Positions 15,061 through 23,870 are shown, numbered from the stretch's first letter. The stretch: DNA of 32,741 bases from Tissierella sp. (GCF_029266915.1 NZ_JARIEF010000094.1:1-32741), one strand, 5' to 3'. Made by a program: numbers and translations. The notes: generated from the letters alone by a model not told the origin.

Positions 15061-16313
15061 AAAAGAGCATCTACGAAATCATCAGAATTAAATACCTGCA
15101 GATCATCTATCCCCTCACCTACACCTATTAGCTTAATTGGTATACCAAGTTCTGATTGAAGAGCTATAACTACTCCTCCTTTTGCAGTACCATCAAGCTT
15201 GGTTAGAGCTATTCCAGTTATATGAGCAACTTCTTTAAATGTTCTAGCTTGATTAATTGCATTTTGTCCCGTAGTTGCGTCAAGTACTAGTAAAACTTCT
15301 TTAGTAGCTTCCCCATATTCTCTATCTACTATCCTAAATATCTTGTTTAGTTCCTGCATTAGGTTGGATTTGTTATGAAGTCTTCCTGCAGTATCACATA
15401 TCAAAATATCTGATTGTCTAGCCTTTGCAGCATGTATACCATCAAATATAACTGCCGCTGGATCTGCTCCCTCATTGTGAGATATAACATCAACACCTGA
15501 TCTATTGCTCCATTCTTCAAGTTGTTCAATAGCGGCCGCTCTAAAAGTATCTGCTGCGGCTATTAGAACTTTTTTACCATCTTTTTTAAAATTATTTGAT
15601 AACTTTCCTATAGTTGTAGTCTTTCCTACTCCATTTACTCCAACTACTAGCATTACTGCTGGACTTGGTTCTACATTTAAAGAATTATCACTAACAGATT
15701 CTTTCATCATTGATTTTATTTCATCTTTTAATAAATCTTTTACTAGCTCAGGGTCACTTACTCTTTCCTTCTTAACTCTTTCTCTTACTCTATCTATTAA
15801 CTTCATAGTAGTATTAACTCCTACATCTGCTGTTACCATTATTTCTTCTAGGTCTTCAAAGAGCTCTTCATCGATTTTTTTATAAGATGAGAGAACTGCA
15901 CCTATCTTATCGGACATTTCTTTACGAGTCTTAGTAAGTCCTCCAAATAGCTTGCCAAAAAAACCTGTTTTCTCTTCCTTTGTTTCTACTACTTCTTCTT
16001 CTTCTTCTTCTAATTCTACTTCAAGAAAAATTGCTTCTGACTCTTCTAAATCTTTTTCTTCAATTGCTCTAGTGTCTTCTGTATCTATATCTTCTTCAAT
16101 TTCTATAATCTTTTCTTTTATTTCTAATTCATCTAAAACTATACTTTCATCTGAAATTTTGTCTTTTACTTCTTCGTACATTTCTTTTTCTAATTCTGGA
16201 TCATCTTCTATATTAACCTTATGCTGAAATGACTCATCTTTTGCTTCTTCTATAATTTCTTCTTCTATAATTTCTTGTTTTTTATTTTTATCTTTTTTAA
16301 ACCATTTAAACAT
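15054..16313 (-). CDS. ftsY: Signal recognition particle receptor FtsY
   Basis: Membrane-associated GTPase that receives the SRP-ribosome complex. The 419-residue protein has a highly acidic N-terminal A region (residues about 15-115, rich in Glu with runs such as ELEEEEEEVVE) that is poorly conserved in the family, then the NG domains: VVGVNGVGKTTTIGKLS (G1), AADTFRAAAIEQL, ILICDTAGRLHNKSNLM and LTKLDGTAKGGV. It ends FVDALFE, the usual C-terminus. AGGAGGA precedes the ATG, which lies 10 bases after the smc stop, so translation may be coupled. The acidic region is the part expected to contact the membrane and translocon. Confidence 0.96.
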   Translation of the reverse strand: MFKWFKKDKNKKQEIIEEEIIEEAKDESFQHKVNIEDDPELEKEMYEEVKDKISDESIVLDELEIKEKIIEIEEDIDTEDTRAIEEKDLEESEAIFLEVELEEEEEEVVETKEEKTGFFGKLFGGLTKTRKEMSDKIGAVLSSYKKIDEELFEDLEEIMVTADVGVNTTMKLIDRVRERVKKERVSDPELVKDLLKDEIKSMMKESVSDNSLNVEPSPAVMLVVGVNGVGKTTTIGKLSNNFKKDGKKVLIAAADTFRAAAIEQLEEWSNRSGVDVISHNEGADPAAVIFDGIHAAKARQSDILICDTAGRLHNKSNLMQELNKIFRIVDREYGEATKEVLLVLDATTGQNAINQARTFKEVAHITGIALTKLDGTAKGGVVIALQSELGIPIKLIGVGEGIDDLQVFNSDDFVDALFE

Positions 16314-16323
16314 TTTATTCCTC

Positions 16324-17058
16324 CTAGCTTACTAGCTCATTTTTATTTTCCTTTAACTGCATAGATATCATACGGCTAATCCCTTTTTCTTCCATAGTTA
16401 CTCCATATAGTACATTTGCTATCTCCATGGATGTTTTTCTATGAGTTATTAAGATAACTTGAGTATCTTCATTTATTTTCTTTAAATACGATGTGTATCT
16501 GCTAATATTTGAATCGTCCAGTGCTGCATCAATCTCATCTAAAATACAAAAAGGTGATGGTTTAGTTTTTAATATTGCAAACAAAAGTGCTACTGCAACT
16601 AAAGATTTTTCTCCTCCCGATAAGAGGCTTAATGTTTGAAGAACTTTTCCAGGTGGTTTAACTTTTATCTCTATACCTGACTTAAGTATATCATTATTTT
16701 CGTTATTTAATTCTAAAGTTGCAACTCCTCCATTAAATAGCTCAGAGAAAATTTCGGCAAAATTTTCTTTGATTTCTTCAAAGCTTGATAAAAAGTTTAC
16801 TCTCATCTTTTTTTCCATATCTTCAATAATATCTTTTAAGATATCTTTACTTTCTATAAGATCTTTGCTTTGGGTCTGCATAAAGTCCAATCTTTCCTTA
16901 ACTTCCTTATATTCTTCCAAGGCACCCAAGTTTACATTGCCGATTTTTTTAATCTTTTCCTTTAAAATATTAATATCCTTTCGAGTTTCTTTAATATTAT
17001 CTATCGGTTTCTTTAACAAAAGCGCTTCTTCTAAATCTAATTTATAGTCATTGAGCAT
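16324..17058 (-). CDS. smc: SMC, C-terminal fragment (split from the rest by an in-frame stop)
   Basis: C-terminal part of the chromosome-condensing SMC ATPase. From the first ATG after the break (17056-17058) it has 244 residues: the end of the C-terminal coiled coil, then the head lobe with LSLLSGGEKSLVAVALLFA (ABC signature) and FCILDEIDAALDD (Walker B) and the H-loop ILITHRKTS. It has no Walker A, so it cannot hydrolyse ATP alone. No convincing ribosome site precedes the ATG: AAGG abuts it directly. Ten codons (IIERENIDSR) join this ORF to the interrupting TAA in the same frame, so it is the broken remainder of one gene unless it is made by read-through or re-initiation. ftsY follows 10 bases later. 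Confidence 0.85.
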   Translation of the reverse strand: MLNDYKLDLEEALLLKKPIDNIKETRKDINILKEKIKKIGNVNLGALEEYKEVKERLDFMQTQSKDLIESKDILKDIIEDMEKKMRVNFLSSFEEIKENFAEIFSELFNGGVATLELNNENNDILKSGIEIKVKPPGKVLQTLSLLSGGEKSLVAVALLFAILKTKPSPFCILDEIDAALDDSNISRYTSYLKKINEDTQVILITHRKTSMEIANVLYGVTMEEKGISRMISMQLKENKNELVS

Positions 17059-17088
17059 CCTTGAATCTATATTTTCTCTTTCTATTAT

Positions 17089-17091
17089 TTA
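17089..17091 (-). other. In-frame TAA interrupting smc
   Basis: On the minus strand the codons run Lys-Ala-Ser-Lys, TAA, Ile-Ile-Glu-Arg-Glu with no shift of frame. A single substitution from AAA, CAA or GAA (Lys, Gln or Glu, all suited to a coiled coil) would create it. Nearby genes use TAA as a normal stop. Confidence 0.9.
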
Positions 17092-19902
17092 TTTAGATGC
17101 TTTCAACTCTTTTTCATTATTAGTTTTTTCTAGAATGTTTATAGTTTCATTGATAGATTTTAAATTCTCTTGTTCTTTATAGAAATTATTCATATATTTA
17201 TCCTTACTAGCTATGCTTGTCTGTATCTCGATGTTAATCGATTCTTCTTTTTCTATAGAGTCTTCAATAGATTTATTTGCTTGTTTTTTACTAATATCTA
17301 TTTTTTCTAAGTTTTCCTCTAGCAAACTTATTTCCTCTAGCTTCTCATATTTCAATCGATTATTGTTTCTAAGCTTCTTTTCAATATTATTAAGCTCTGA
17401 CGTTGAACTTAATAATTTATTTTCTATAATTTTTATATCTGTATTAATGTCACTATATTCCTTATATAGTCTCTCTCTACTTAACCTTTCCAAAGACAAA
17501 GTATCTATAATACTATTTAATTCACTTTTAAAATTATCTAAATCAGAAATATTTTTTTCTAAAATGATTTTATCCTCTCTAGATTTCTTTAGATTTTCGT
17601 CTGAGTCTTTAATGAATATTGCCATTTCAGCATTTACTCTTTCTCTATCTCTTTGGAAGAATTTCATTTCATCTTCTAATCTTAGTTTATCATTTTCTAT
17701 ATTTATAAGTTCTGCATTAGCCTCATCAATAATATCTGTTAACATAACAAAGTTTTTATTAGATATTTCCAATTTCCTCTTAAGCTCTATATCTTCTTGA
17801 TTTAAATTTCTGAGTTCAAAGTTTAAATTTTTTAAAGTTTTATTCATATTTTCTATTTTTGACTTTCTATTGATAATACTGATATTATCCTTATAACTTC
17901 CTCCGCTTAGAGAACCTCCCGGATTTAGTATTTCTCCCTCTAAAGTTACCAGTCTATAAATATTGTTAGTTGATTTAGCAAATTTCAGAGCATTATCCAT
18001 GGTGTCCATAACTATAGTTCTTCCAAGCAAAGATTTAAATATACTGTCATAAGTATCTTCATAATTAATTAATGTATGTGCAAGACCTAAAACACCTTGA
18101 TCCTTCGCTCCGAATGTATCTATGTTTATTGTTCTGCCCTTTATTATGTCCATAGGCAGAAATGTCACTCTCCCTAGCTTGTTTTTCTTTAAATAGTTTA
18201 TCATCTCTTTAGCTGTTTCTTGATTCTCAACTACCATATTCTGAAGATTTGCACCTAAACTTATATTTATAGCTACTTCATATTTTTCATCTAAAGTTAA
18301 TAAATCTGCCACTGTTCCATGAAAACCTTGGTCATTTAGCCTTTTGTTATTTATTGCCTTAAGAAGATTTTTAACACTTTTATAATATCCTTCATAGCTG
18401 TCTTCCATATTTTTATATAAATTATAACTTGAATTTATTCTTTCTATCTTAATTTCTAAATCCCTAGTTTTTCTAATAGCTAGCTCTATGTTTTCATTTA
18501 TAGTCTTCTTTTCAAATTCAGCTTCAATTTTATTTTTTAATAAATTCTTTTGTTTTGTTTCGATATCAAGTTTATTTTTTTTAAATCTATCTAAGTTCTT
18601 TGATATTTCATCAATTTTAGATTTTATATTATCTTCTTCATCTTCTAAAGCCAGTATTTTTTTATCGCTATTACTATAGAGATCATTTATACTGTTTATT
18701 TCGCCTCTTTTATCTGCTATTTCTTCGTATAATAAATCTACTTTATACTTTTTTTCATCAATCTGTAATTGAATTTTTTTTAAATTAGTGTCTTTATGGA
18801 TAAGTTCTGCTTCTTTTTCATCATATTCTTGCCTATATTTATTAAGTTTTTCTTCCGATAACCTACTATTTTCTTTAATATCAAATAGTTCTTCAAGTGA
18901 AAGCTCATTTTCATCATCTATGTATCTTAATTCTTTTTCTATTCTACTTATATCTTTGCTATAAAAGTTCTCTTTTTCTAATAATAAAGTCTTAGTATTT
19001 TTAGAATCTTCCTTGATTTTAATTATATTTTCTCTTTTAAGTCTTAAAAGCTCTATTTCTTTCTCTTTAGCTTTCATATCTATTTCAAGTTTATTAAAAA
19101 TACCTTGTTTTTCATTCCTTAGACTTTCATTTTCTAATATTTCTATTTCTATTTTTGCTTTATCTTTATTAATTATTTCAATTTGATTTTTTATAGATAA
19201 GATATCAGCAACAAAAATATTAACTTCTAAATCCTTAAGCTTATTAAATGTTTCAAAAAATTCATCTGCCTTTTTTGAATCTTTATCTAGTTTCTTATAT
19301 TGAATAGAAATCTCCGATATTAAATCATTTATTCTAATTAAGTTTTCTTCAGTATTTTTTAGTTTTCTTTCAGATTCTTCTTTTTTAGTTCTATATTTTA
19401 TTATTCCTGCAGCTTCTTCGAATATATTTCTTCTATCTTCTGGCTTGTTACTAAGTATTTCTTCTATTCTACCCTGCCCAATTATAGAATAACCATCTTT
19501 ACCTATCCCAGTATCCATGAAAATGGACCTAATATCTTTTAATCTGCAAGAATTCTTATTTATATAGTATTCACTCTCACCTGATCTAAACATTCTTCTA
19601 GTTACAGCAACTTCATTGTATTCTAATGGAATAGATCCATCTTTATTATCAAAAAATATTGTAACTTCAGAAAAACTAAGTGCACGTCTTTTATTAGTTC
19701 CTGCAAAAATAACATCTTCCATCTTGTTGCCTCTAAGACTCTTTACACTTTGTTCCCCTAAAACCCACCTAATAGCATCTGATATATTACTTTTTCCGCT
19801 GCCATTTGGTCCTACAATAGCAGTGATATCATCTTTAAATTTAATTTCAGTTTTATCAGCAAAGGATTTGAATCCTTGAATATGGATTTTTTTTAAATAC
19901 AA
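17089..19902 (-). CDS. smc: Chromosome segregation protein SMC, N-terminal fragment (interrupted gene)
   Basis: SMC dimers with ScpA/ScpB extrude DNA loops and compact the nucleoid. This 937-residue part has the N-terminal head lobe with FKSFADKTEIKF and Walker A GPNGSGKSN (residues about 31-39), the Q-loop region, the N-terminal coiled coil, the hinge (FHGTVADLLTLDEKYEVAI, LPMDIIKGRT, NPGGSLSGGSY) and most of the returning coiled coil. It ends at an in-frame TAA; restoring that codon gives 1192 residues, the normal SMC size. The TTG at 19900-19902 is preferred because AGGAG lies 8 bases upstream and MYLKKIHIQGFKSFA matches family N-termini; a GTG at 19909-19911 abuts the ribosome site. Confidence 0.9.
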   Translation of the reverse strand: MYLKKIHIQGFKSFADKTEIKFKDDITAIVGPNGSGKSNISDAIRWVLGEQSVKSLRGNKMEDVIFAGTNKRRALSFSEVTIFFDNKDGSIPLEYNEVAVTRRMFRSGESEYYINKNSCRLKDIRSIFMDTGIGKDGYSIIGQGRIEEILSNKPEDRRNIFEEAAGIIKYRTKKEESERKLKNTEENLIRINDLISEISIQYKKLDKDSKKADEFFETFNKLKDLEVNIFVADILSIKNQIEIINKDKAKIEIEILENESLRNEKQGIFNKLEIDMKAKEKEIELLRLKRENIIKIKEDSKNTKTLLLEKENFYSKDISRIEKELRYIDDENELSLEELFDIKENSRLSEEKLNKYRQEYDEKEAELIHKDTNLKKIQLQIDEKKYKVDLLYEEIADKRGEINSINDLYSNSDKKILALEDEEDNIKSKIDEISKNLDRFKKNKLDIETKQKNLLKNKIEAEFEKKTINENIELAIRKTRDLEIKIERINSSYNLYKNMEDSYEGYYKSVKNLLKAINNKRLNDQGFHGTVADLLTLDEKYEVAINISLGANLQNMVVENQETAKEMINYLKKNKLGRVTFLPMDIIKGRTINIDTFGAKDQGVLGLAHTLINYEDTYDSIFKSLLGRTIVMDTMDNALKFAKSTNNIYRLVTLEGEILNPGGSLSGGSYKDNISIINRKSKIENMNKTLKNLNFELRNLNQEDIELKRKLEISNKNFVMLTDIIDEANAELINIENDKLRLEDEMKFFQRDRERVNAEMAIFIKDSDENLKKSREDKIILEKNISDLDNFKSELNSIIDTLSLERLSRERLYKEYSDINTDIKIIENKLLSSTSELNNIEKKLRNNNRLKYEKLEEISLLEENLEKIDISKKQANKSIEDSIEKEESINIEIQTSIASKDKYMNNFYKEQENLKSINETINILEKTNNEKELKASK

Positions 19903-19936
19903 AATAAACACTCCTATTTCATTTATATGTTTTCTT

Positions 19937-21007
19937 TTAGATTAAATAATCATTAATAGCTTTTCTTATATCTATTTTATCATATATATCATTTATTTTA
20001 ATAATAATTTCATTTTCTTCTAACTCTTGACTATATATTTTCACTTTTTTTAATCTATATTTCTCTTTTAAATAAAATGTGTTTTCCGATTTTTGACCTG
20101 CTATATTAGAAATATTTTTATCACAAGAAAAGATTTCTAGAGTTTTATCTTTAATATTTGAATAGTTGGAATCTATATATTCTTTTATAATGATTCTATA
20201 AATATTAGCCTCAACTAATTGTCTAAAGGCAGGATGAAAAGGACCAGATACTACATCTTCACCTAACTGAATGTTTTCTGTAGGTTGAAGTCCTACTCTT
20301 ATTACATTTATATTATTTATATAAAAGTTCATAAGCAAAGGAGTGCATATCTCTATAGCTTTTTTTAAGCTAAGTGGCTTATAAGTTCCTTCTTCGGACA
20401 TCTCTTGCAAATAGGTATCTTTTATAACTAATGTAGGATAAATTCTTACGCAGTCAGGTTTTAATCTTATAAATTCTCTAGCCGTATCTAATGACCCAAC
20501 CATGGTATCTCCAGGAAGCCCAACCATCATTTGAAGTCCTAAATTAAATTTATAGTCTTTTATAAGTTCAACAGCTCGGTATACATCTTTACTGCTATGC
20601 CCTCTGCCGCTTTTATCTAAAACATTATCATCTAAAGACTGTACCCCAAGTTCAATAGTATCTACTTTAAACTCCTTAAGATGGTCTAATATTGACTTAT
20701 CTATTGCATCAGGCCTAGTAGAGAGTCTTATTTCATCTATTATTCCTTGATTTTTATATTTTAAAGGAATAGTTAATAAGTTTTTTTGAATATTTATATC
20801 TATAGCAGTAAAACTTCCTCCATAGAAAGCTACTTCTATAAACGAATCTTTCCTAAAATATGCTAGATATCTCTCAATAGTTTCTTCTACTTCCTTTGCG
20901 GTAACATCTGTAATAGAACTCGCTATTTTCCTTTGATTACAAAATATACAATCGTGAGGGCATCCCAAATGAGGCACAAATATAGGTATTATATAGTGTT
21001 TACTCAT
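19937..21007 (-). CDS. Radical SAM protein, Elp3-related
   Basis: Iron-sulfur enzyme of the radical S-adenosylmethionine superfamily. The 356-residue product has the cluster motif CPHDCIFC (Cys16, Cys20 and Cys23, spacing CxxxCxxC), AFYGGSFTAI (SAM-binding GGSFT), IELGVQSLDD and MMVGLPGDT, all typical of Elp3/HemN-like radical SAM barrels. It lacks an obvious acetyltransferase domain at the C-terminus, so it is not a full Elp3; substrate unknown. The ATG at 21005-21007 is chosen because AGGTGG stands 5 bases before it. It overlaps the end of rnc by 8 bases and lies 34 bases before smc. An rnc-radical SAM-smc order recurs in Clostridia, which suggests an RNA-related role by context only. Confidence 0.85.
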   Translation of the reverse strand: MSKHYIIPIFVPHLGCPHDCIFCNQRKIASSITDVTAKEVEETIERYLAYFRKDSFIEVAFYGGSFTAIDINIQKNLLTIPLKYKNQGIIDEIRLSTRPDAIDKSILDHLKEFKVDTIELGVQSLDDNVLDKSGRGHSSKDVYRAVELIKDYKFNLGLQMMVGLPGDTMVGSLDTAREFIRLKPDCVRIYPTLVIKDTYLQEMSEEGTYKPLSLKKAIEICTPLLMNFYINNINVIRVGLQPTENIQLGEDVVSGPFHPAFRQLVEANIYRIIIKEYIDSNYSNIKDKTLEIFSCDKNISNIAGQKSENTFYLKEKYRLKKVKIYSQELEENEIIIKINDIYDKIDIRKAINDYLI

Positions 21008-21719
21008 ATTGACCACCTAATGAAATCAATGCTTCTCTTGCCGCCATTTGCTCTGCTTCTTTTTTATTGCGTCCATTGCCTCTTCCTATAACAGAACCAT
21101 TTAAATATACTTCCATAAAAAATACTTTATTATGTTCAGGTCCTTCCTCTTTGACTATACTATATTCTATTTTAGCATTAGAAAGCTTTTGATGTTTTTC
21201 TTGCAACTCAGTTTTATAATCTGAAAACAAATCTCCATTTGCTACCGCTTTTACGATATTTTCTTCAAACTTATTCCTTAAACTCTCATTAGTCGTACTG
21301 TAGTCACTATCCATATAAACAGCACCTATTATTGCCTCTATCGTATCAGCCAAGATAGACTCTCTCTCTCTACCACCTGTAGCTTCTTCACCTTTACCCA
21401 AGAGAAGATATTTTCCTACGTGAATTTTTCTAGCAATATAAGCTAAAGAAGACTCACATACAACTTTCGCACGAATTTTTGTAAGTTCTCCTTCCGGATA
21501 TTCTGGATACTTTTTATATAAATATTGACTTACCATTAAGTTTAATATAGCGTCTCCAAGAAATTCTAGTCTCTCGTTACTATTGATTACTCCCAATCTA
21601 TTTTCATTTGCATAAGAACTATGAGTTAATGAAGTTTTTAAAAAATTTTTATTTTCAAATATATAATTTAGCTCTTTTTCAAGAGTATCAAAGTTTTTTT
21701 CATTCTTATTTTTTTTCAT
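21000..21719 (-). CDS. rnc: Ribonuclease III
   Basis: Double-strand-specific endoribonuclease that matures rRNA precursors and regulates mRNAs. The 239-residue protein has the catalytic domain with the signature NERLEFLGDAILNLMVSQYL (residues about 44-63; acidic metal ligands) and the second acidic cluster ADTIEAIIGAVYMD, then a C-terminal double-stranded-RNA-binding domain ending GRGNGRNKKEAEQMAAREAL. A GGGGGAA sequence is the likely ribosome site. It follows acpP after a palindrome that lacks a U run. A link to acpP/plsX is common in Firmicutes. Confidence 0.97.
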   Translation of the reverse strand: MKKNKNEKNFDTLEKELNYIFENKNFLKTSLTHSSYANENRLGVINSNERLEFLGDAILNLMVSQYLYKKYPEYPEGELTKIRAKVVCESSLAYIARKIHVGKYLLLGKGEEATGGRERESILADTIEAIIGAVYMDSDYSTTNESLRNKFEENIVKAVANGDLFSDYKTELQEKHQKLSNAKIEYSIVKEEGPEHNKVFFMEVYLNGSVIGRGNGRNKKEAEQMAAREALISLGGQYE

Positions 21720-21749
21720 ATCAGTTCCCCCAAATCTACAGAAGTTAAC

Positions 21750-21769
21750 AGGAGCACATATGTGCTCCT
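21750..21769 (-). repeat. 20-bp palindrome between acpP and rnc
   Basis: AGGAGCACAT followed by its exact complement, beginning 1 base past the acpP stop codon. On the minus strand it is followed by GTTAACTTC, not by a T run. It could be a 3' stabiliser for acpP mRNA or, fittingly, an RNase III or other cleavage site, but no function can be read from sequence. Confidence 0.75.
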
Positions 21770-21770
21770 A

Positions 21771-22007
21771 CTAATTTTCTTCCCCTATTTTTTTAGCTAT
21801 CTCTTCTATAGCATCTGATACTGTTTTTAAATTTGCTACATCCTCGTCTTCAATTTCTAAATTAAACTCATCTTCAAATGCCATAATTAGCTCCACTAAG
21901 TCTAAAGAATCAGCATTTAAGTCATCCACAAGATCAGTTTCAAGTGTTATCTTATCCTGATCTATGTTAAACTGAGCACTTATTAATTCTTTTATTTTTT
22001 CTTCCAT
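21771..22007 (-). CDS. acpP: Acyl carrier protein
   Basis: Carries growing acyl chains on a 4'-phosphopantetheine arm in fatty-acid synthesis. The 78-residue acidic protein has the attachment motif LNADSLDLVELIMAFEDEF with the serine at residue 36 or so, preceded by LETDLVDD, typical of the helical bundle. TGGAGGA lies inside the end of plsX, and the start is 2 bases after the plsX stop, so the two are coupled. plsX makes acyl-phosphate from acyl-ACP, so the pairing is functional. Confidence 0.96.
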   Translation of the reverse strand: MEEKIKELISAQFNIDQDKITLETDLVDDLNADSLDLVELIMAFEDEFNLEIEDEDVANLKTVSDAIEEIAKKIGEEN

Positions 22008-22009
22008 TT

Positions 22010-23014
22010 CTATTCCTCCAGTTCCTTAATTGTTTCTATTCTATCTTCAATTATATTAATTACATCTTTTTCTATAAAATTTATCAATTCTCTTATTGCA
22101 TTTTCTATAGCTAGTGCATCTGAACTTCCGTGGGCTTTTACAATAGGTTTTTGTGTTCCTAGAAGAGGAGCTCCACCATATTGTCTATAGTCAGTTTTAT
22201 CTTTTAGATTTTTTAGCCCATCCTTTATCAAAAGTGCTGCTATTTTCGTGGAGAAACTTGAAGTTAATATACTTTTAATTTCACCCAGCAAGGATGAAGC
22301 TACTCCTTCTGTTAATTTCAATATAACGTTTCCAACAAATCCATCTGCTACTATAACATCAACAGCTCCTAAAGGTACATCACGAGCTTCTACGTTTCCT
22401 ATAAAATTTATAGGAGCTTTTTCTAGCAATTCATAACTATCCTTTACTAATTGATTTCCCTTGCCCTTTTCAGCACCTATACTAACAAGTCCAACTTTAG
22501 GGTCGTCTACTTGCAAAATGTTCTCCATATATATTGAACCCATTACTCCAAACTGTTCTAAATATTCAGGCTTAGAGTCTACATTTGCTCCAGCATCTAC
22601 TATTAAAGATATACCCTTGCTTGTAGGGTATATAGATGTTAATGCAGCTCTTTTAACACCTTTTATCCGTTTTACTATAAAAAGTCCTCCAGCAAGGAGA
22701 GCTCCTGTATTTCCAGCTGATAAAAATCCATCTCCATGTCCTTCTTTTAATGCTTTAAGTCCAACCACCATAGAGGAATCTTTTTTTCTTCTAATTGCAA
22801 TTGCGGGATCATCAAAGTTTGTAATAACATCCTCAGCATTGAGTATATCTATCTTTCCTTCAGCATAGGTATAATTGGATAATTCTTTTTTTATTACATC
22901 TTCCTTGCCTACTAATGTTATCTTTATATCAAATTTTTCAATAGCATTTATGCATCCTTTAACTATTTCTCTGGGTGCATTATCTCCTCCCATACTATCT
23001 ACTAGTATATTCAT
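22010..23014 (-). CDS. plsX: Phosphate acyltransferase PlsX
   Basis: Converts acyl-ACP and phosphate to acyl-phosphate, the acyl donor for PlsY in phospholipid synthesis; a peripheral membrane enzyme. The 334-residue protein starts MNILVDSMGGDNAPREIVKG and contains FLSAGNTGALLAGG, DAGANVDSKPEYLEQFG and VADGFVGNVILKLTEG, the family signature blocks. AGGGGGA precedes the ATG. It follows the rpmF terminator with about 80 bases of AT-rich sequence in which TTGCTT-17-CTATTA is only a weak promoter candidate. I see no FapR-type operator, unlike the Bacillus locus. Confidence 0.96.
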   Translation of the reverse strand: MNILVDSMGGDNAPREIVKGCINAIEKFDIKITLVGKEDVIKKELSNYTYAEGKIDILNAEDVITNFDDPAIAIRRKKDSSMVVGLKALKEGHGDGFLSAGNTGALLAGGLFIVKRIKGVKRAALTSIYPTSKGISLIVDAGANVDSKPEYLEQFGVMGSIYMENILQVDDPKVGLVSIGAEKGKGNQLVKDSYELLEKAPINFIGNVEARDVPLGAVDVIVADGFVGNVILKLTEGVASSLLGEIKSILTSSFSTKIAALLIKDGLKNLKDKTDYRQYGGAPLLGTQKPIVKAHGSSDALAIENAIRELINFIEKDVINIIEDRIETIKELEE

Positions 23015-23094
23015 CTTATTCCCCCTATTAACTATGGATTTAACGTATTTAAACTATTTTTAATAGATAATTCTTTGATTTAAAAGCAATATAT

Positions 23095-23128
23095 ATTAAA
23101 AAAAAGATAGTGGCTATCCACTATCTTT
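23095..23128 (-). terminator. Strong intrinsic terminator after rpmF
   Basis: A perfect 11-bp stem (AAAGATAGTGG and its complement, arms 23118-23128 and 23103-23113, 4-base loop) runs into eight T residues on the minus strand. It ends the yceD-rpmF transcript 6 bases past the rpmF stop. Confidence 0.9.
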
Positions 23129-23134
23129 CTTTAA

Positions 23135-23314
23135 TTAATCTACGCTTATTACTTCCTTATTTCTATAGAAACCACACGATCTACATACTCTATGAGGTAA
23201 TTTCTGCTCATGACATTGTGGACACTCAGTGCTGCTCATTCTGCTCAATGTATAAGATGAAGCTCTTCTCTTGTCTCTTCTAGCCTTTGACGTTTTTCGC
23301 TTTGGTACTGCCAT
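23135..23314 (-). CDS. rpmF: 50S ribosomal protein bL32
   Basis: Large-subunit protein near the peptidyl-transferase side. I translated the 59-residue product directly: MAVPKRKTSKARRDKRRAS begins it, followed by a zinc-ribbon made of CPQC and CRSC, so this is the cysteine-containing (zinc-binding) form. AAGGAGGTG lies before the ATG. It follows yceD by 13 bases, the nearly universal yceD-rpmF pairing, and is closed by a strong terminator before plsX. Confidence 0.96.
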   Translation of the reverse strand: MAVPKRKTSKARRDKRRASSYTLSRMSSTECPQCHEQKLPHRVCRSCGFYRNKEVISVD

Positions 23315-23327
23315 TTAAAACACCTCC

Positions 23328-23840
23328 TTAATTCTTATCAAAAAAATTCTTTAATTTGTCAAATCTTATGTCTGTATTGTCTACAACACAATCACAAGAT
23401 TCTTTGTTGAAGTCTGTTCCACACTGGGGGCATAAACCCTTACAGTCTTCTTTACATAAAGTTTTCATAGGTAAAGAAGATAGAACTTCCACGAGGACAT
23501 ATTTCTCTATATCTAAGATATCATTATTGTAATAAATAACATCTTCTTCATCCTCTTCCTCTTGCATTTTATTATTATCTTCTAATTTAGCAGATAAAGA
23601 TGTTTTTTTATTCTTTAAAGTTTCATTTAAACAACGATCGCAATCTGTTTTAAAGGTATAGTAAGTAGAAAAATCAATTATATACTCCCGATTTACTTTA
23701 GATATTATTCCATCATATTTAATCGGATGTATAACTTCAAATTCCTTTAAATCAATATTCACATCACTGTTGTTTATTTCTCCTTGAAAAGAATGTACTG
23801 TTTCATCTTTAGAGAATAAAGTAGATAAATCAATGCTCAT
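23328..23840 (-). CDS. yceD: DUF177 protein YceD
   Basis: Member of the DUF177/YceD family, encoded beside rpmF in most bacteria. Plant and E. coli homologues are linked to 23S rRNA accumulation. The 170-residue product has an N-terminal beta-rich part and cysteine pairs CDRC (about residue 67) and, near the C-terminus, LCKEDCKGLCPQCG, a CxxxCxxxCxxC array followed by CDC that could bind zinc. It is acidic in the middle (EEEDEEDVIYY). GAGGTG precedes the ATG. The gene is the first behind a consensus promoter. The molecular activity is unknown. Confidence 0.9.
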   Translation of the reverse strand: MSIDLSTLFSKDETVHSFQGEINNSDVNIDLKEFEVIHPIKYDGIISKVNREYIIDFSTYYTFKTDCDRCLNETLKNKKTSLSAKLEDNNKMQEEEDEEDVIYYNNDILDIEKYVLVEVLSSLPMKTLCKEDCKGLCPQCGTDFNKESCDCVVDNTDIRFDKLKNFFDKN

Positions 23841-23870
23841 TGTTTTTCACCTCTTTAACTAACAAGATTT

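Noticed and set aside
16324-17058. The 244-residue ORF as an independent small ABC ATPase gene
   Set aside because: It lacks Walker A, is in the same frame as the larger smc ORF and completes the family's normal length, so it is the C-terminal part of smc.
17089-17091. Recoding of the smc stop as selenocysteine, pyrrolysine or by an alternative genetic code
   Set aside because: The codon is TAA, not TGA or TAG, and TAA is the normal stop of many intact genes in the window (frr, pyrH, topA, dprA, ftsY, rpmF).
19937-21007. Calling the radical SAM gene elp3
   Set aside because: The radical SAM motifs are Elp3-like, but the C-terminal part has no recognisable acetyltransferase domain.
23015-23094. 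FapR operator and promoter before plsX
   Set aside because: No palindrome resembling the FapR site is present, and the best promoter candidate (TTGCTT-17-CTATTA) is too weak to list.
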